Below, in pieces: positions 12,850 through 20,575 of a stretch of 51,678 bases of DNA (position 1 is the stretch's first letter; each line of letters begins with the position of its first letter). The position numbers and the translations under genes are program-made. Under the pieces are notes generated by a model. That model made no database searches, was not told the origin of the DNA, and saw only the letters and a list, made by a program, of their open reading frames with translations. Where the stretch lies: IMG/VR virus record IMGVR_UViG_3300021062_000021, positions 1 to 51,678 of that record. One strand, written 5' to 3'. The DNA comes from a virus.

Positions 12850-12875
12850 GATCCCCCAGGGCAATCCGGGGGATC
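12850..12875 (-). terminator. Hairpin downstream of the isolated glycosyltransferase
   Basis: GATCCCCC pairs with GGGGGATC (8 bp, loop 10). It lies seven bases past the leftward glycosyltransferase stop. There is no U tract, so termination strength is uncertain. Confidence 0.5.
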
Positions 12876-12881
12876 CCCTGC

Positions 12882-13430
12882 CTACATCTCAGGGTAGTCG
12901 TGTGCTCCAACGTAGCTATGCGTAATGACAGGATTCACGGTTGGGAATACACATCTCATGCTTTTTTCGTTCCAGCAGTAGGATGGGGGAAGGTGATAGA
13001 TATGCGCATTCCGCATCGAAGAAAGCGCTTGCCGGAAATTTATTGAATCGTCTTCTCTGGTAGGGTTGTCAGCTACGATCTTCGCCCACGTCTCTGCGTA
13101 GCGCCGACCACGCTTCCCATTGAACCAGAGCGTACCGCCGATCGGGACTTGCGGACTATGGAAGAACGCGGCCATGTCAGCGTCAATGGACTCAAAGAGA
13201 GATGGATATTCCAGGTATCGTGTGTCAGCATCCTGCCACAGTATCGGCTCGTTGTACTTGTCGATACACTCAAGCACAAAGGCAGATTTTTGATTACAGT
13301 TTCGCCACCAGCTTCCTAGGTCTGGACGGGGTGAGATTGCGCATCTTAACCCTACTCTTTCAGCAGACGCTTTTAGCGCCTCTGCATTGTCTTGGTATTT
13401 CTTGCTCGTATAGAAGCTGACAACGATCAC
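12882..13430 (-). CDS. GT-A-like glycosyltransferase, stand-alone gene
   Basis: 182 residues from GTG 13430, chosen because the conserved fold begins at IVVSFYTSKKYQDNA; a TTG at 13466 would add 12 residues. Residues around LWQDADTRY contain the D-x-D metal/nucleotide-sugar site, and VPIGGTLWFNG is the usual acceptor-side strand. The arrangement is the same as in the protein at 19176-19865, so the two are probably paralogues. It is an isolated leftward unit between integrase and late genes with a hairpin behind it, the hallmarks of a moron. It could alter host surface glycans in the lysogen. Confidence 0.75.
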   Translation of the reverse strand: MIVVSFYTSKKYQDNAEALKASAERVGLRCAISPRPDLGSWWRNCNQKSAFVLECIDKYNEPILWQDADTRYLEYPSLFESIDADMAAFFHSPQVPIGGTLWFNGKRGRRYAETWAKIVADNPTREDDSINFRQALSSMRNAHIYHLPPSYCWNEKSMRCVFPTVNPVITHSYVGAHDYPEM

Positions 13431-13459
13431 ATTCGAATTGTATTCCTTTCGGCATTGAC

Positions 13460-13488
13460 TTGACAACCGTATTTGGGTGCGGTACCGT
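13460..13488 (+). promoter_or_regulatory. Probable promoter of the 13528-13881 gene
   Basis: TTGACA (13460-13465), 17-bp spacer, TACCGT (13483-13488). Perfect -35, weak -10. Confidence 0.45.
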
Positions 13489-13527
13489 TCTCATTACCTG
13501 GAGCCCGGGGGACAGAAGGAGGGCTCT

Positions 13528-13881
13528 ATGCGTCAACAAAAAACCCCACACCAACAGATGGCGGCCGGCTTCTGGGTCACTTGCGGCGTGCTAGTCGCTC
13601 TAAGTATAGCCTTCGCGTTATACCAGACGAGCAGTGGGAATGCAACGCCTCATACTGTTTACTACCCAAGTGTGAGCAAAGCAAACGCAGAGGCCAAGCG
13701 AGAATTCAAGGCATGGAGTGGTATCGGATTTCTTCATTACCACTTTGACAAGAGATGCACTGTTCTTGAGAAAATAGGACCGGATTTCGTCAGCAAGGGA
13801 GTGGCATTTGGGAAACCAAAAAGACAGCAATTCGACGGGATGGATATGGAGCCATGCGAAATATGCGTCGGTAGAAAATAA
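13528..13881 (+). CDS. Single-pass membrane protein with C-terminal Cys motif
   Basis: 117 residues; ATG 13528 has GGAGG five bases upstream. Residues ~11-35 form a membrane helix (FWVTCGVLVALSIAFALY), and the remaining ~80 residues, probably periplasmic, include RCTVLEK and a terminal MEPCEICVG. It has its own promoter and terminator, so it is expressed apart from the late operon, perhaps in lysogeny. Function unknown; superinfection exclusion is one guess. Confidence 0.7.
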   Translation: MRQQKTPHQQMAAGFWVTCGVLVALSIAFALYQTSSGNATPHTVYYPSVSKANAEAKREFKAWSGIGFLHYHFDKRCTVLEKIGPDFVSKGVAFGKPKRQQFDGMDMEPCEICVGRK

Positions 13882-13906
13882 CCCCACAGTCTGGAGATTG
13901 TGGGGT
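13881..13906 (+). terminator. Hairpin terminator
   Basis: ACCCCACA pairs with TGTGGGGT (8 bp) directly at the stop of the membrane-protein gene. No U tract follows. Confidence 0.55.
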
Positions 13907-13930
13907 AAGGCTTGGGATGGGAACAGTAGC

Positions 13931-13959
13931 TTGACAGCATCATACACTTCGACTACTCT
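13931..13959 (+). promoter_or_regulatory. Promoter of the late (packaging) operon
   Basis: TTGACA (13931-13936), 17-bp spacer, TACTCT (13954-13959), 25 bp before the first gene of the terminase operon. Confidence 0.6.
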
Positions 13960-13983
13960 TTAATCAAGGCTTGGGAGGATACA

Positions 13984-14145
13984 ATGGCAGGACAGAAGCG
14001 GTCTTATTCTCTGGATCCCGTGATTCTTAGAATGCGGAATGCGAAGAAGATCGTAAGGGCTTTGGAGAAACTCGTAAAGCTGGAAACTTGGATTCGTAAA
14101 GAAGTAACCCGATTGGGGATCATGAAGCATGGGAGAAGCGGCTAG
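13984..14145 (+). CDS. 53-residue basic protein at the head of the terminase operon
   Basis: The ATG is preceded by GGGAGG. MAGQKRSYSLDPVILRMRNAK.. is a strongly basic helical protein with predicted DNA-binding character. It overlaps the small terminase gene by 17 bp. It may aid packaging site recognition; not recognised. Confidence 0.65.
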   Translation: MAGQKRSYSLDPVILRMRNAKKIVRALEKLVKLETWIRKEVTRLGIMKHGRSG

Positions 14146-14560
14146 GCAGATTCCTGAGAACACGCCAAAAAACACGCCTCCACAGCTTCTCGCCACTGTC
14201 TGGAAAAAGGGTGATCCTTCACCAAATCCAGGCGGCAGACCAAAGGGATTGGCCTCCTACATCCGGGATCAAACCCTTGATGGCCGTGAGCTCGCCGACT
14301 TCCTGATCAAAGTAGTTCGAGGCGAAGAGCGGGTCTTTTGCAAGATGACCGATCGTCTCAAAGCCGTTGAAATGCTCATGGACCGTGCTTTCGGCCGCGT
14401 TCAGGGCCCTCCTGCTGATGCAGACCCCAAACTCAAGCCTGTCCTGGACTTGGACAAGCTGAGCGAGCAGGAGCTCCAATTCCTAGAGAATGTTCGACTT
14501 GGACTCATTGCCATCAGCGACCGCGTTAGAAGCGCAGAGGCTCAAGCGGAACCTCAGTGA
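14129..14560 (+). CDS. terS: Terminase small subunit-like (DUF5681-type) protein
   Basis: 143 residues. The N-terminal WKKGDPSPNPGGRPKG motif and following helices (SYIRDQTLDGRELADFLIKVV..RLKAVEMLMDRAFGR) match the family that regularly precedes large terminases. It would recognise phage DNA and recruit TerL. Its end overlaps TerL by 71 bp. Confidence 0.78.
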   Translation: MGEAARQIPENTPKNTPPQLLATVWKKGDPSPNPGGRPKGLASYIRDQTLDGRELADFLIKVVRGEERVFCKMTDRLKAVEMLMDRAFGRVQGPPADADPKLKPVLDLDKLSEQELQFLENVRLGLIAISDRVRSAEAQAEPQ

Positions 14561-16097
14561 TTTCGTCCGCGCCGCGTGGCATCTCGTAGAGCCAGCAACG
14601 CCGCTGGTATGGAATTGGCACCTAGAGGCTATCTGCCTTCACCTTCAAGCAGTCACCGAAGGCAGGATTCGAAAGCTCATCATCAACGTCCCTCCGCGCA
14701 CAGGCAAGTCAACGGTCGTATCGGTGCTCTGGCCGGCGTGGGAGTGGGCTAGGAATCCATCGGTCCGCTTGATGTTCGCCAGCTATGCTCAGCAGCTCTC
14801 CCTTCGGGATAGCGTGCGGCGTCGTCTTGTCATCCAGTCCGAATGGTTTAAGGAAAGGTGGCCGCATGTCACGCTCTCCGGGGACCAGAACGTCAAGCAT
14901 GAGTTTCAGAATACAAGCCTTGGTTATATGGTGGCTACTTCAACTGGCGGAACCGTTACTGGGCGTGGCGGTGATCGACTTGTACTCGATGATCCAAACG
15001 ATGCCACACAGATGGAGTCGGAGGTTCAAAGGGAGTCTGCTCTTACATGGTTCGATCTGCAATGGTCAACTCGTGGTAACAATCCCCAGACCTACTGTGA
15101 GGTTATCATTCAGCAGCGCACCCATGAGCAGGACATTACAGGGCATGCGTTACGACAAGGGGGGTGGGTGCACCTCAAGCTCCCAATGGAGTACGAGGGT
15201 AACCCTTGTGAAACCTCTATCGGCTGGCGTGATCCTCGGTCCAAGGCCGGGGAGCTTCTAGACGAAAAGCGCTTTACCAAGCCCGTTGTCGAGAACCTCA
15301 AGAAGCGCCTTGGTCCATACGGGTCATCTGGGCAGCTTCAACAGAATCCATCGCCGGCCGAAGGCGGCATCATTAAAAGAGCGTGGCTAAAGCCGTATAC
15401 CCAGGATAAGGATGGCATTACGCTTCCCGGGAACGGCCCAGATGACGACGTTTACAAGGTGCGCCCCTTTGATTGCCTGCGCTTTGCCACAGTGGATCTG
15501 GCCGTCACCAAGAAGGACACAGAGAAGGCGGATCCTGACTACACGGTGATCGCGGCTTGGCTCGTATTCCTATCCCACCGCGGGCCGCTTCTGGTGCTGT
15601 TGGACCTCTTCAGGGATCGCGTGGAAGGCCCTGACATCGGCAAACAGATCAAAGCCATGCATGACCATTGGAAGTTCAAGTTCATTGCCGTGGAGCAGAT
15701 TGCGGGCTTCATCGCCCTTGGGCAGCAGTTCAAGCGGGATCGTCTCCCAATAAGAGATATTGGGACCAAGGAAGACAGCTTCCTCAAGCTCGAGAATGAC
15801 AAGATCTCTAGGGCCTATGGCGCTACCCCATTGATGGCTGATGGGCGCTTTTACGTTCCAACATATGCGCCGTGGCTTGGGGAGTACATCAAGGAGTTGA
15901 CGGTGTTCCCGAACTATGGTCACGATGACCAAGTTGACGTTACGTCGTCAGCGGCAGCGATAGCCGAGAAGGTGCGTCCAGGGGATCTAGCAATGGCAAA
16001 TGCTCCTTCTCAATCTCATCAGCAGCGTTATAATGCTAGTGACAATGTGCCTAGCAGCGGCAATCCGTACGATGTGATGCGCCTTAATGCGCCGTAG
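14490..16097 (+). CDS. terL: Terminase large subunit
   Basis: 535 residues with both engine parts. The N-terminal ATPase has Walker A PPRTGKST (~68-75) and Walker B LVLDD (~165-169). The C-terminal RNase H-like nuclease begins TVDLAV (Asp336), and HDDQVD near residue 490 supplies a further acidic cluster. It powers DNA translocation into the prohead and cuts the concatemer. The start within terS is accepted because the DFVRAAWHLVEP segment is conserved in these terminases. Confidence 0.95.
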   Translation: MFDLDSLPSATALEAQRLKRNLSDFVRAAWHLVEPATPLVWNWHLEAICLHLQAVTEGRIRKLIINVPPRTGKSTVVSVLWPAWEWARNPSVRLMFASYAQQLSLRDSVRRRLVIQSEWFKERWPHVTLSGDQNVKHEFQNTSLGYMVATSTGGTVTGRGGDRLVLDDPNDATQMESEVQRESALTWFDLQWSTRGNNPQTYCEVIIQQRTHEQDITGHALRQGGWVHLKLPMEYEGNPCETSIGWRDPRSKAGELLDEKRFTKPVVENLKKRLGPYGSSGQLQQNPSPAEGGIIKRAWLKPYTQDKDGITLPGNGPDDDVYKVRPFDCLRFATVDLAVTKKDTEKADPDYTVIAAWLVFLSHRGPLLVLLDLFRDRVEGPDIGKQIKAMHDHWKFKFIAVEQIAGFIALGQQFKRDRLPIRDIGTKEDSFLKLENDKISRAYGATPLMADGRFYVPTYAPWLGEYIKELTVFPNYGHDDQVDVTSSAAAIAEKVRPGDLAMANAPSQSHQQRYNASDNVPSSGNPYDVMRLNAP

Positions 16098-16105
16098 GGG
16101 GACAG

Positions 16106-17575
16106 ATGGGAACCCAGACAGCACAAAACCCTCTCCTCATCAGGAGCATTTCAGATTCGCTCTACGACTATGCGCTTTCATCTGCATACCGTAGCCCGTT
16201 CGTCTATGACCCCAGCTTTGCCCTCTACCGCACCCCGGATGTCTGGGAGATCGTGCGAAACGATGTGAGCTTTACCGCCAGCTTTGAGCGGTACTGCAAC
16301 AACGTGACAAAGCCTTGGCACGTCGAACCCCCAAAGAACAGCAAGGCAAAGACCAAGAACGGCAATACCTCCGACTACAAGAAGGATCAGCAGCTCTCGG
16401 GGATCGTGGAAGACGCCATCGGCCAGATCTTCGGCTTTGATGATTCCCGGTGGATTCTCAGCGAAGCGGCATTCATCGCCAGACGCTACGCATTCATCGA
16501 AAGCGATCGGCGTAGTATCAGCCTGGACGGCACCCAGGAAATGGATTGGATTATCCCGACCTTTATCAAAGACGTGGACCGCAGACGGTTCCGGTGGGTG
16601 CCGACGACTACGCAAAGCACGTCCGTTGCCGATCAGAAGCGGACCACGCATCTATCCTTCTTCAACAGCATTTCCAATCAGTGGGAGGACGTGTCCGCAC
16701 CCTTCCGAAATGCCCTGATCGAATACATCTGGTACAACACGGAAGACCGCGTGGGCTACGGGCGTGGGTGGCAAGAGCCCATCTACTTTGCCCATTACAT
16801 GAAGACCGGGACGATCCAGAAGGTGGCTGACGGCATTGACCGATGGTCCAAGGGGATCTGGTTGGTGAAGCTGGATGGCCTACGGAACTCCTCCACGGAC
16901 AAGACGAATGCGGACCTTCTCGCTGGCGCAAAGACCATGATTCAGACCATGCGAAGCGAGAATATCGGCGTCATGGAGAGCGTGGACGATATCCAAGTTG
17001 TGGAGTCCACCGGGACGGGTCACGAAATGGGCATGTCCTTCATCGACTACTGGGATAACGGGGTAGAGCGTCTCGTAAACGGTTCGACCAGGCCCGCTGG
17101 CCTTGGTGGTCAGAAGACTGGAGCTCGCGCCCAGAGCGAGACGGAAGAAGAAACCAGCGAGGCACACTATCAGCCGGCACGCGATAGGGTTGATGCTGTG
17201 CTCAACCGGGATCTGGTGGGGTGGTTCCTGTCTCAGCCGCTCAATCAGCAGAATATTAGGAAACTGGGGCTTGAGAAGGCCAAGCGGCCCGTTTACCATA
17301 CTAGGCAGGAGAAGAAGCAGACGATTGCGGATGTGGTGCAAAGCGCTGAGCTTTTCCTTGATCGTGGACTTCCACTCGAAGAACAAGAGCTTTACGAGCG
17401 TTGCGGCGGCTGGAGCGTGCCCAGCGAGGATAGCAAGACGGTAACCGGTCAGATGATGATGAAGCAGGGAGATATGATCGGGGACTTCGGGAACGCCGAA
17501 GAGATCAATACCAAGGCAGAGAAAGCCGCCGCTGCCGATCGCAAGGCGAAGCAGAAGCCTCCTGCGAAGAAATAG
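16106..17575 (+). CDS. Portal protein (DUF935 / Mu gp29-like)
   Basis: 489 residues. The C-terminal half carries the DUF935 signature (ARDRVDAVLNRDLVGWFL, LGLEKAKRPVYHTRQEK, LPLEEQELYERCG). The portal dodecamer forms the DNA entry vertex and binds TerL. The Lys/Ala-rich C-terminus is as in Mu-like portals. The stop abuts the next ATG. Confidence 0.9.
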   Translation: MGTQTAQNPLLIRSISDSLYDYALSSAYRSPFVYDPSFALYRTPDVWEIVRNDVSFTASFERYCNNVTKPWHVEPPKNSKAKTKNGNTSDYKKDQQLSGIVEDAIGQIFGFDDSRWILSEAAFIARRYAFIESDRRSISLDGTQEMDWIIPTFIKDVDRRRFRWVPTTTQSTSVADQKRTTHLSFFNSISNQWEDVSAPFRNALIEYIWYNTEDRVGYGRGWQEPIYFAHYMKTGTIQKVADGIDRWSKGIWLVKLDGLRNSSTDKTNADLLAGAKTMIQTMRSENIGVMESVDDIQVVESTGTGHEMGMSFIDYWDNGVERLVNGSTRPAGLGGQKTGARAQSETEEETSEAHYQPARDRVDAVLNRDLVGWFLSQPLNQQNIRKLGLEKAKRPVYHTRQEKKQTIADVVQSAELFLDRGLPLEEQELYERCGGWSVPSEDSKTVTGQMMMKQGDMIGDFGNAEEINTKAEKAAAADRKAKQKPPAKK

Positions 17576-17770
17576 ATGCCCGACACTTTCAAAATCGGCG
17601 GCATCGAGCATCGCAAGGGCGAGAAGTGCAAGTCCTGCTTCAATGGCTTCCCGTACAACTGCACTCGCTGTGATGGGTATATCCATGGCCATCAACTTCA
17701 ACATGGCGCTTCCATGGCCGTCGAAAGCGCTTGCGATATTTGTGGCGAGAAGTGGGCTCAAAAGGGTTGA
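17576..17770 (+). CDS. 64-residue zinc protein
   Basis: Starts right after the portal stop (TAGATG). CKSCFNGFPYNCTRC and CDICGEKW form two Cys-pair sites. The stop TGA lies inside the -35 box of the next promoter. Role unknown. Confidence 0.7.
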   Translation: MPDTFKIGGIEHRKGEKCKSCFNGFPYNCTRCDGYIHGHQLQHGASMAVESACDICGEKWAQKG

Positions 17771-17795
17771 CAATTCGCATTTGTGCGAATAGGAT
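17767..17795 (+). promoter_or_regulatory. Near-consensus promoter with palindromic operator in the spacer
   Basis: TTGACA (17767-17772), 17-bp spacer, TAGGAT (17790-17795). The spacer is a perfect palindrome, ATTCGCA-TTTG-TGCGAAT (17773-17790), an ideal dimer-repressor site. CGCA-N4-TGCG recurs at 30059-30070, and related half sites occur at 7344-7360 and 10851. Confidence 0.75.
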
Positions 17796-17801
17796 TCTTT
17801 A

Positions 17802-17915
17802 AGTAACTGAACGTTCTTTCACGACACTCGCCCCGGCTGATCCCCGGGTTGAGAATACTGACGCGCCAATAATAGCGGCATTCGGGTGCCCGACACATCC
17901 GAGTGCCGCTTTTTT
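17802..17915 (+). ncRNA. Candidate small RNA between portal gene and glycan cassette
   Basis: Runs from the predicted start of the 17767 promoter to a strong intrinsic terminator, about 114 nt, with no ORF having a ribosome site. The 5' half contains a CCCGG..CCGGG hairpin. Alternatively it is an attenuated leader controlling transcription into the downstream cassette. Confidence 0.55.
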
Positions 17916-17920
17916 ATTGG
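17866..17920 (+). terminator. Strong intrinsic terminator
   Basis: AGCGGCA-TTCGG pairs with CCGAG-TGCCGCT followed by six T. The outer CCAATAA/TTATTGG arms allow a bidirectional form. Confidence 0.85.
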
Positions 17921-17946
17921 TGCAGCGAGGACGGAGGACGAGCACC

Positions 17947-18033
17947 ATGGCCAGAGGCGCGGCACACGAAGCGTCAAGTAAGACTCGTCCTCGTATTTGC
18001 CGCCTCTGCCTCGCCTCTGTTCACGGTGCTTGA
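17947..18033 (+). CDS. Possible 28-residue peptide in a folded leader
   Basis: MARGAAHEASSKTRPRICRLC.. has GGAGG nine bases before the ATG. The stretch also folds extensively (AGCACC/GGTGCT, CAGAGG..CCTCTG, CGGCA/TGCCG), so it may instead be the structured leader of the next gene. Confidence 0.35.
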   Translation: MARGAAHEASSKTRPRICRLCLASVHGA

Positions 18034-18049
18034 GACTTCAGGAGGATAG

Positions 18050-18400
18050 ATGACCCACGAACATAAGGACAAGGAACCAGAGGATCTCGCCATTGAAGCC
18101 TACATGGACCAGCTCACGAAGAGCGTTGAAGCGCCCACCAACGACGAACGCAAAGCCCGATACTACCAGCGGTATGAGTTCATCAAGGGGGAGGCAAAGC
18201 GGTTGCAGATGGACCGCGAAGAGATCGAAGCGGGGAGCTCCAAGCAGAAGGAGCAGCTTCTTTCGAGCGTAAGAACCGCCTTTACGGAGAACTACAGGTC
18301 CAGGAAGAACATCGTCACGGAACTCCGCAAGCTGGGGGAGAAGATCACGGATCCTTTTATCCCAGAGAACTCCGTCTTCACACCGGAGCCGAAGGCGTGA
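18050..18400 (+). CDS. Hypothetical 116-residue helical protein
   Basis: AGGAGG ribosome site. Acidic N-terminus, then long charged helices (RYEFIKGEAKRLQMDREEIEAG..) and a Pro-rich tail. Opens the cassette operon; its stop overlaps the next start (TGATG). Not recognised. Confidence 0.75.
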   Translation: MTHEHKDKEPEDLAIEAYMDQLTKSVEAPTNDERKARYYQRYEFIKGEAKRLQMDREEIEAGSSKQKEQLLSSVRTAFTENYRSRKNIVTELRKLGEKITDPFIPENSVFTPEPKA

Positions 18401-19182
18401 TGCAGCTACGGGAGGGAGCCTGGGCCAGCGAGGCGTGCTACATCATCGGCGGTGGAGCATCTCTCAAGGGCTTTGACTTCTCTCGTCTCAAGAACAAGAA
18501 GAACAAGATCGCTATCAACCGTGCCTGGAAAGACGTCTACGACGCGGATATCTGGTTCTCAGAAGACCATAGGGTAATCACAGATCTCTGGGGAGCAGAT
18601 CCGATGTTTCAGGCATTCAAGGGTCTGAAAGTTCTGCACGCCCTATCACCTCAGTGTGCCGATGAGGCCCTCGCAGTGGATCCGACGCTGACCGTGATTC
18701 GTCGCAAGCGGGAGGACAAGTATTGGAGTCGCCACTTTCGAGATGGCCTTTCGATGTCCAGTTGTAGCGGAGTAGGGGCCATCAATATCGCCTATCTGCT
18801 GGGGGCCGAGCCGATCTACCTACTTGGCTTTGACTGCCGCACGGATGGCAACTACGTCCAGAATTACCACGATGACTACAAGCAAAAGGGATGGGACTGG
18901 ATGGTAGGTGGCAACAAAGCGGATGACTTCAAGAGCGATATGGAGCTCTGGGTGGCGATACACACTAGGGACCGCAAGATCATCAACCTCGTCAATCCGG
19001 CGCTTGAATCGGCCATCGAGTGTTGGCCCAAGGAGTTTCTGAATTGGGGGCTGTGCGACAAACACGAAGGCATGTATCGGGATATGTCGGGTGCCATTAT
19101 CTGTAAGCACTGCGGATACATGCCGACCGGTAATGTCCCGCCTCAAATGGTCATTGAGGCTGATAGGAATCTCGGATGCTGA
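18400..19182 (+). CDS. DUF115/MptE-like protein with C-terminal zinc ribbon
   Basis: 260 residues. The N-terminal CYIIGGGASLKGFDFSRL is the Rossmann-like opening of DUF115 proteins (relatives of motility-accessory glycosylation proteins and MptE). SMSSCSGVGAINIAYLLGAEPIYLLGFDC is the second conserved block. The C-terminus has CDKHEG..CKHCG. DUF115 members work in flagellin or surface glycan modification, which fits the neighbours. GTG 18397 is an alternative start. Confidence 0.75.
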   Translation: MQLREGAWASEACYIIGGGASLKGFDFSRLKNKKNKIAINRAWKDVYDADIWFSEDHRVITDLWGADPMFQAFKGLKVLHALSPQCADEALAVDPTLTVIRRKREDKYWSRHFRDGLSMSSCSGVGAINIAYLLGAEPIYLLGFDCRTDGNYVQNYHDDYKQKGWDWMVGGNKADDFKSDMELWVAIHTRDRKIINLVNPALESAIECWPKEFLNWGLCDKHEGMYRDMSGAIICKHCGYMPTGNVPPQMVIEADRNLGC

Positions 19183-19865
19183 AAGTCGTCGCCTTCTATA
19201 CGAACGACTTCTACTACGGCAAGTCCATCGACCTATCCCATTCACTGAATCGCTGTGGGGTCACTTATGAAATCAAGAAAGTCCAAGGCCCGCAAACATG
19301 GGCGGAAGCCGTCAGCTACAAGCCACGCTTCATCCTCGATCAAATGCTCTCGAGTTCCTGTGAGCGCATCCTTTACACCGACGTGGACAGCAAGCTGCTC
19401 CGAAACCTCCCGGCCAGTGACCTTAACGGTGACGTTTCGTTGGTCCGGTGGCAAAGGTCCCCGCATCACGAAGAAGAGGCGCTGACCGGAACGCTGTGCT
19501 TCAGGAACACCATGGAGGTCCGCGCCTTCATCCTTGAGTGGGCAGAGGCTACTGAGAAATACAGGCACTCCTTCACTCCAGAGCAGCACAGCCTTAAGGA
19601 AGTCATGGCCACCAGCAAGCTGAACTTTCAATTCCTCCCGCCTGAGTGGTGCTTCATCTTCGATGACATGAGGGAGATGTATCCAGATGCCCAGCCGATC
19701 TTTGAGCACTACCAAGCGAGCCGGGAATACCGGTCGCTTGAAGAAAGGAAGGCGAAGGGTAAGGCGGAAGTGCCCGACATGCAAGGGGAAGGGTTTTCTC
19801 CTAGATCAATGGGAAATCCGGCCGAATGGTCCAACTCGAGAGGGACCAGAGGGGCTTCTAGGTGA
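19176..19865 (+). CDS. GT-A-like glycosyltransferase
   Basis: 229 residues. VVAFYTNDFYYGKSIDLSHSL starts the nucleotide-binding fold, LYTDVDSKLLRNLP contains the D-x-D site, and LTGTLCFRNT is the acceptor-side strand. Same family as the 12882-13430 product. The last ~30 residues look unselected and are overlapped in another frame by a Zn-knuckle ORF, so the functional end may lie near residue 195. Coupled to the previous gene by a 7-bp overlap. Confidence 0.78.
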   Translation: MLKVVAFYTNDFYYGKSIDLSHSLNRCGVTYEIKKVQGPQTWAEAVSYKPRFILDQMLSSSCERILYTDVDSKLLRNLPASDLNGDVSLVRWQRSPHHEEEALTGTLCFRNTMEVRAFILEWAEATEKYRHSFTPEQHSLKEVMATSKLNFQFLPPEWCFIFDDMREMYPDAQPIFEHYQASREYRSLEERKAKGKAEVPDMQGEGFSPRSMGNPAEWSNSRGTRGASR

Positions 19866-19881
19866 GTACATCTTTTGGTAG
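19738..19881 (+). CDS. Possible overlapping 47-residue zinc-knuckle protein
   Basis: A second frame inside the end of the glycosyltransferase reads RRKCPTCKGKGFLLDQWEI.., a coherent DnaJ-type C-x-x-C-x-G-x-G sequence ending at TAG 19881. Start uncertain (TTG 19738, or ATG 19687). A frameshift that fuses it to the glycosyltransferase is also possible. Confidence 0.4.
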   Translation: MKKGRRRVRRKCPTCKGKGFLLDQWEIRPNGPTREGPEGLLGEYIFW

Positions 19882-20575
19882 CTACACCGCAAACAGCAGC
19901 CTCAATTGCTGGGTGGTTTTCCCAAGTGCCATTACGACCAGGGCAAACGCCGCTGTTGATGCATGGGCCGCTCAGGGCTATCACACGCTGGTTTATCAGG
20001 ACATGGGAGCCCAGCCCTGCGTTGCTGATGTTGTCCGCTTCGGGAACTTCCCCGGCTACTACAAGATCATCAACCACTTGGTTGAAGATGCTCTCTGCGA
20101 GGGTGCGGACGTCATTACTTGCGCTGGGGACGATATGCTCCCTGATCCGCAGGCCACCGCCCAAGACATCGGCCAGTACTACCTGAAAGTCTTTCCTAGA
20201 GGCGAAGGAGTTCTCCAGGCTTGCGGGGATAGACAAGGCATGGATAGCCGAGGCGTGCCGGCTGCGGAGCGTATCTGCGGAAGCCCCACGTTCGGGAGGG
20301 AATGGATTTTCCGCAGTTACGAGGGAAGGGGCCCGCTTTGGTCTGGATACCACAGCTTCTACGCTGATGAGGATCTGAAGGAAGTTGCCGAGAAGCTTGG
20401 CCTCCTCTGCATGGCTAGGCAATTCACGTTCCTTCATAAGCACTGGTCTTGGGGGCACATGTCCCGGCAGAGCTACCAGCAAAGAAACAGCGATAGCTAC
20501 TGGGACAAGGACGCTGCTCTCTTCTCAAGTCGCAAAGCAAGCGGCTTTCCCGACAGTGGATTGCTCTCGATATGA
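19862..20575 (+). CDS. Glycosyltransferase-like protein
   Basis: 237 residues from GTG 19862. WVVFPSAITTRANAAVDAW.. then DVITCAGDDMLPDPQATAQDI, with a D-D metal site typical of phage-encoded GT-A folds, and the His/Trp-rich segment FLHKHWSWG near the C-terminus that often closes the active site. Overlaps the next gene as ATGA. Confidence 0.75.
   Translation: MSTSFGSYTANSSLNCWVVFPSAITTRANAAVDAWAAQGYHTLVYQDMGAQPCVADVVRFGNFPGYYKIINHLVEDALCEGADVITCAGDDMLPDPQATAQDIGQYYLKVFPRGEGVLQACGDRQGMDSRGVPAAERICGSPTFGREWIFRSYEGRGPLWSGYHSFYADEDLKEVAEKLGLLCMARQFTFLHKHWSWGHMSRQSYQQRNSDSYWDKDAALFSSRKASGFPDSGLLSI

Noticed and set aside
8897-12857. 15-bp direct repeat CTCTCCAGATCCCCC at 8897 and 12843
   Set aside because: Only two copies in unrelated contexts; one is part of a terminator-like hairpin, so no clear meaning.
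12735-13046. Rightward 103-codon frame
   Set aside because: Largely antisense to the glycosyltransferase, with no ribosome site and no recognisable sequence.
13360-13554. Leftward frame with CDRC..CRGAKSVC motif
   Set aside because: It overlaps the start of the glycosyltransferase in another frame. The Cys spacing is weak and the GT reading has clear family features.
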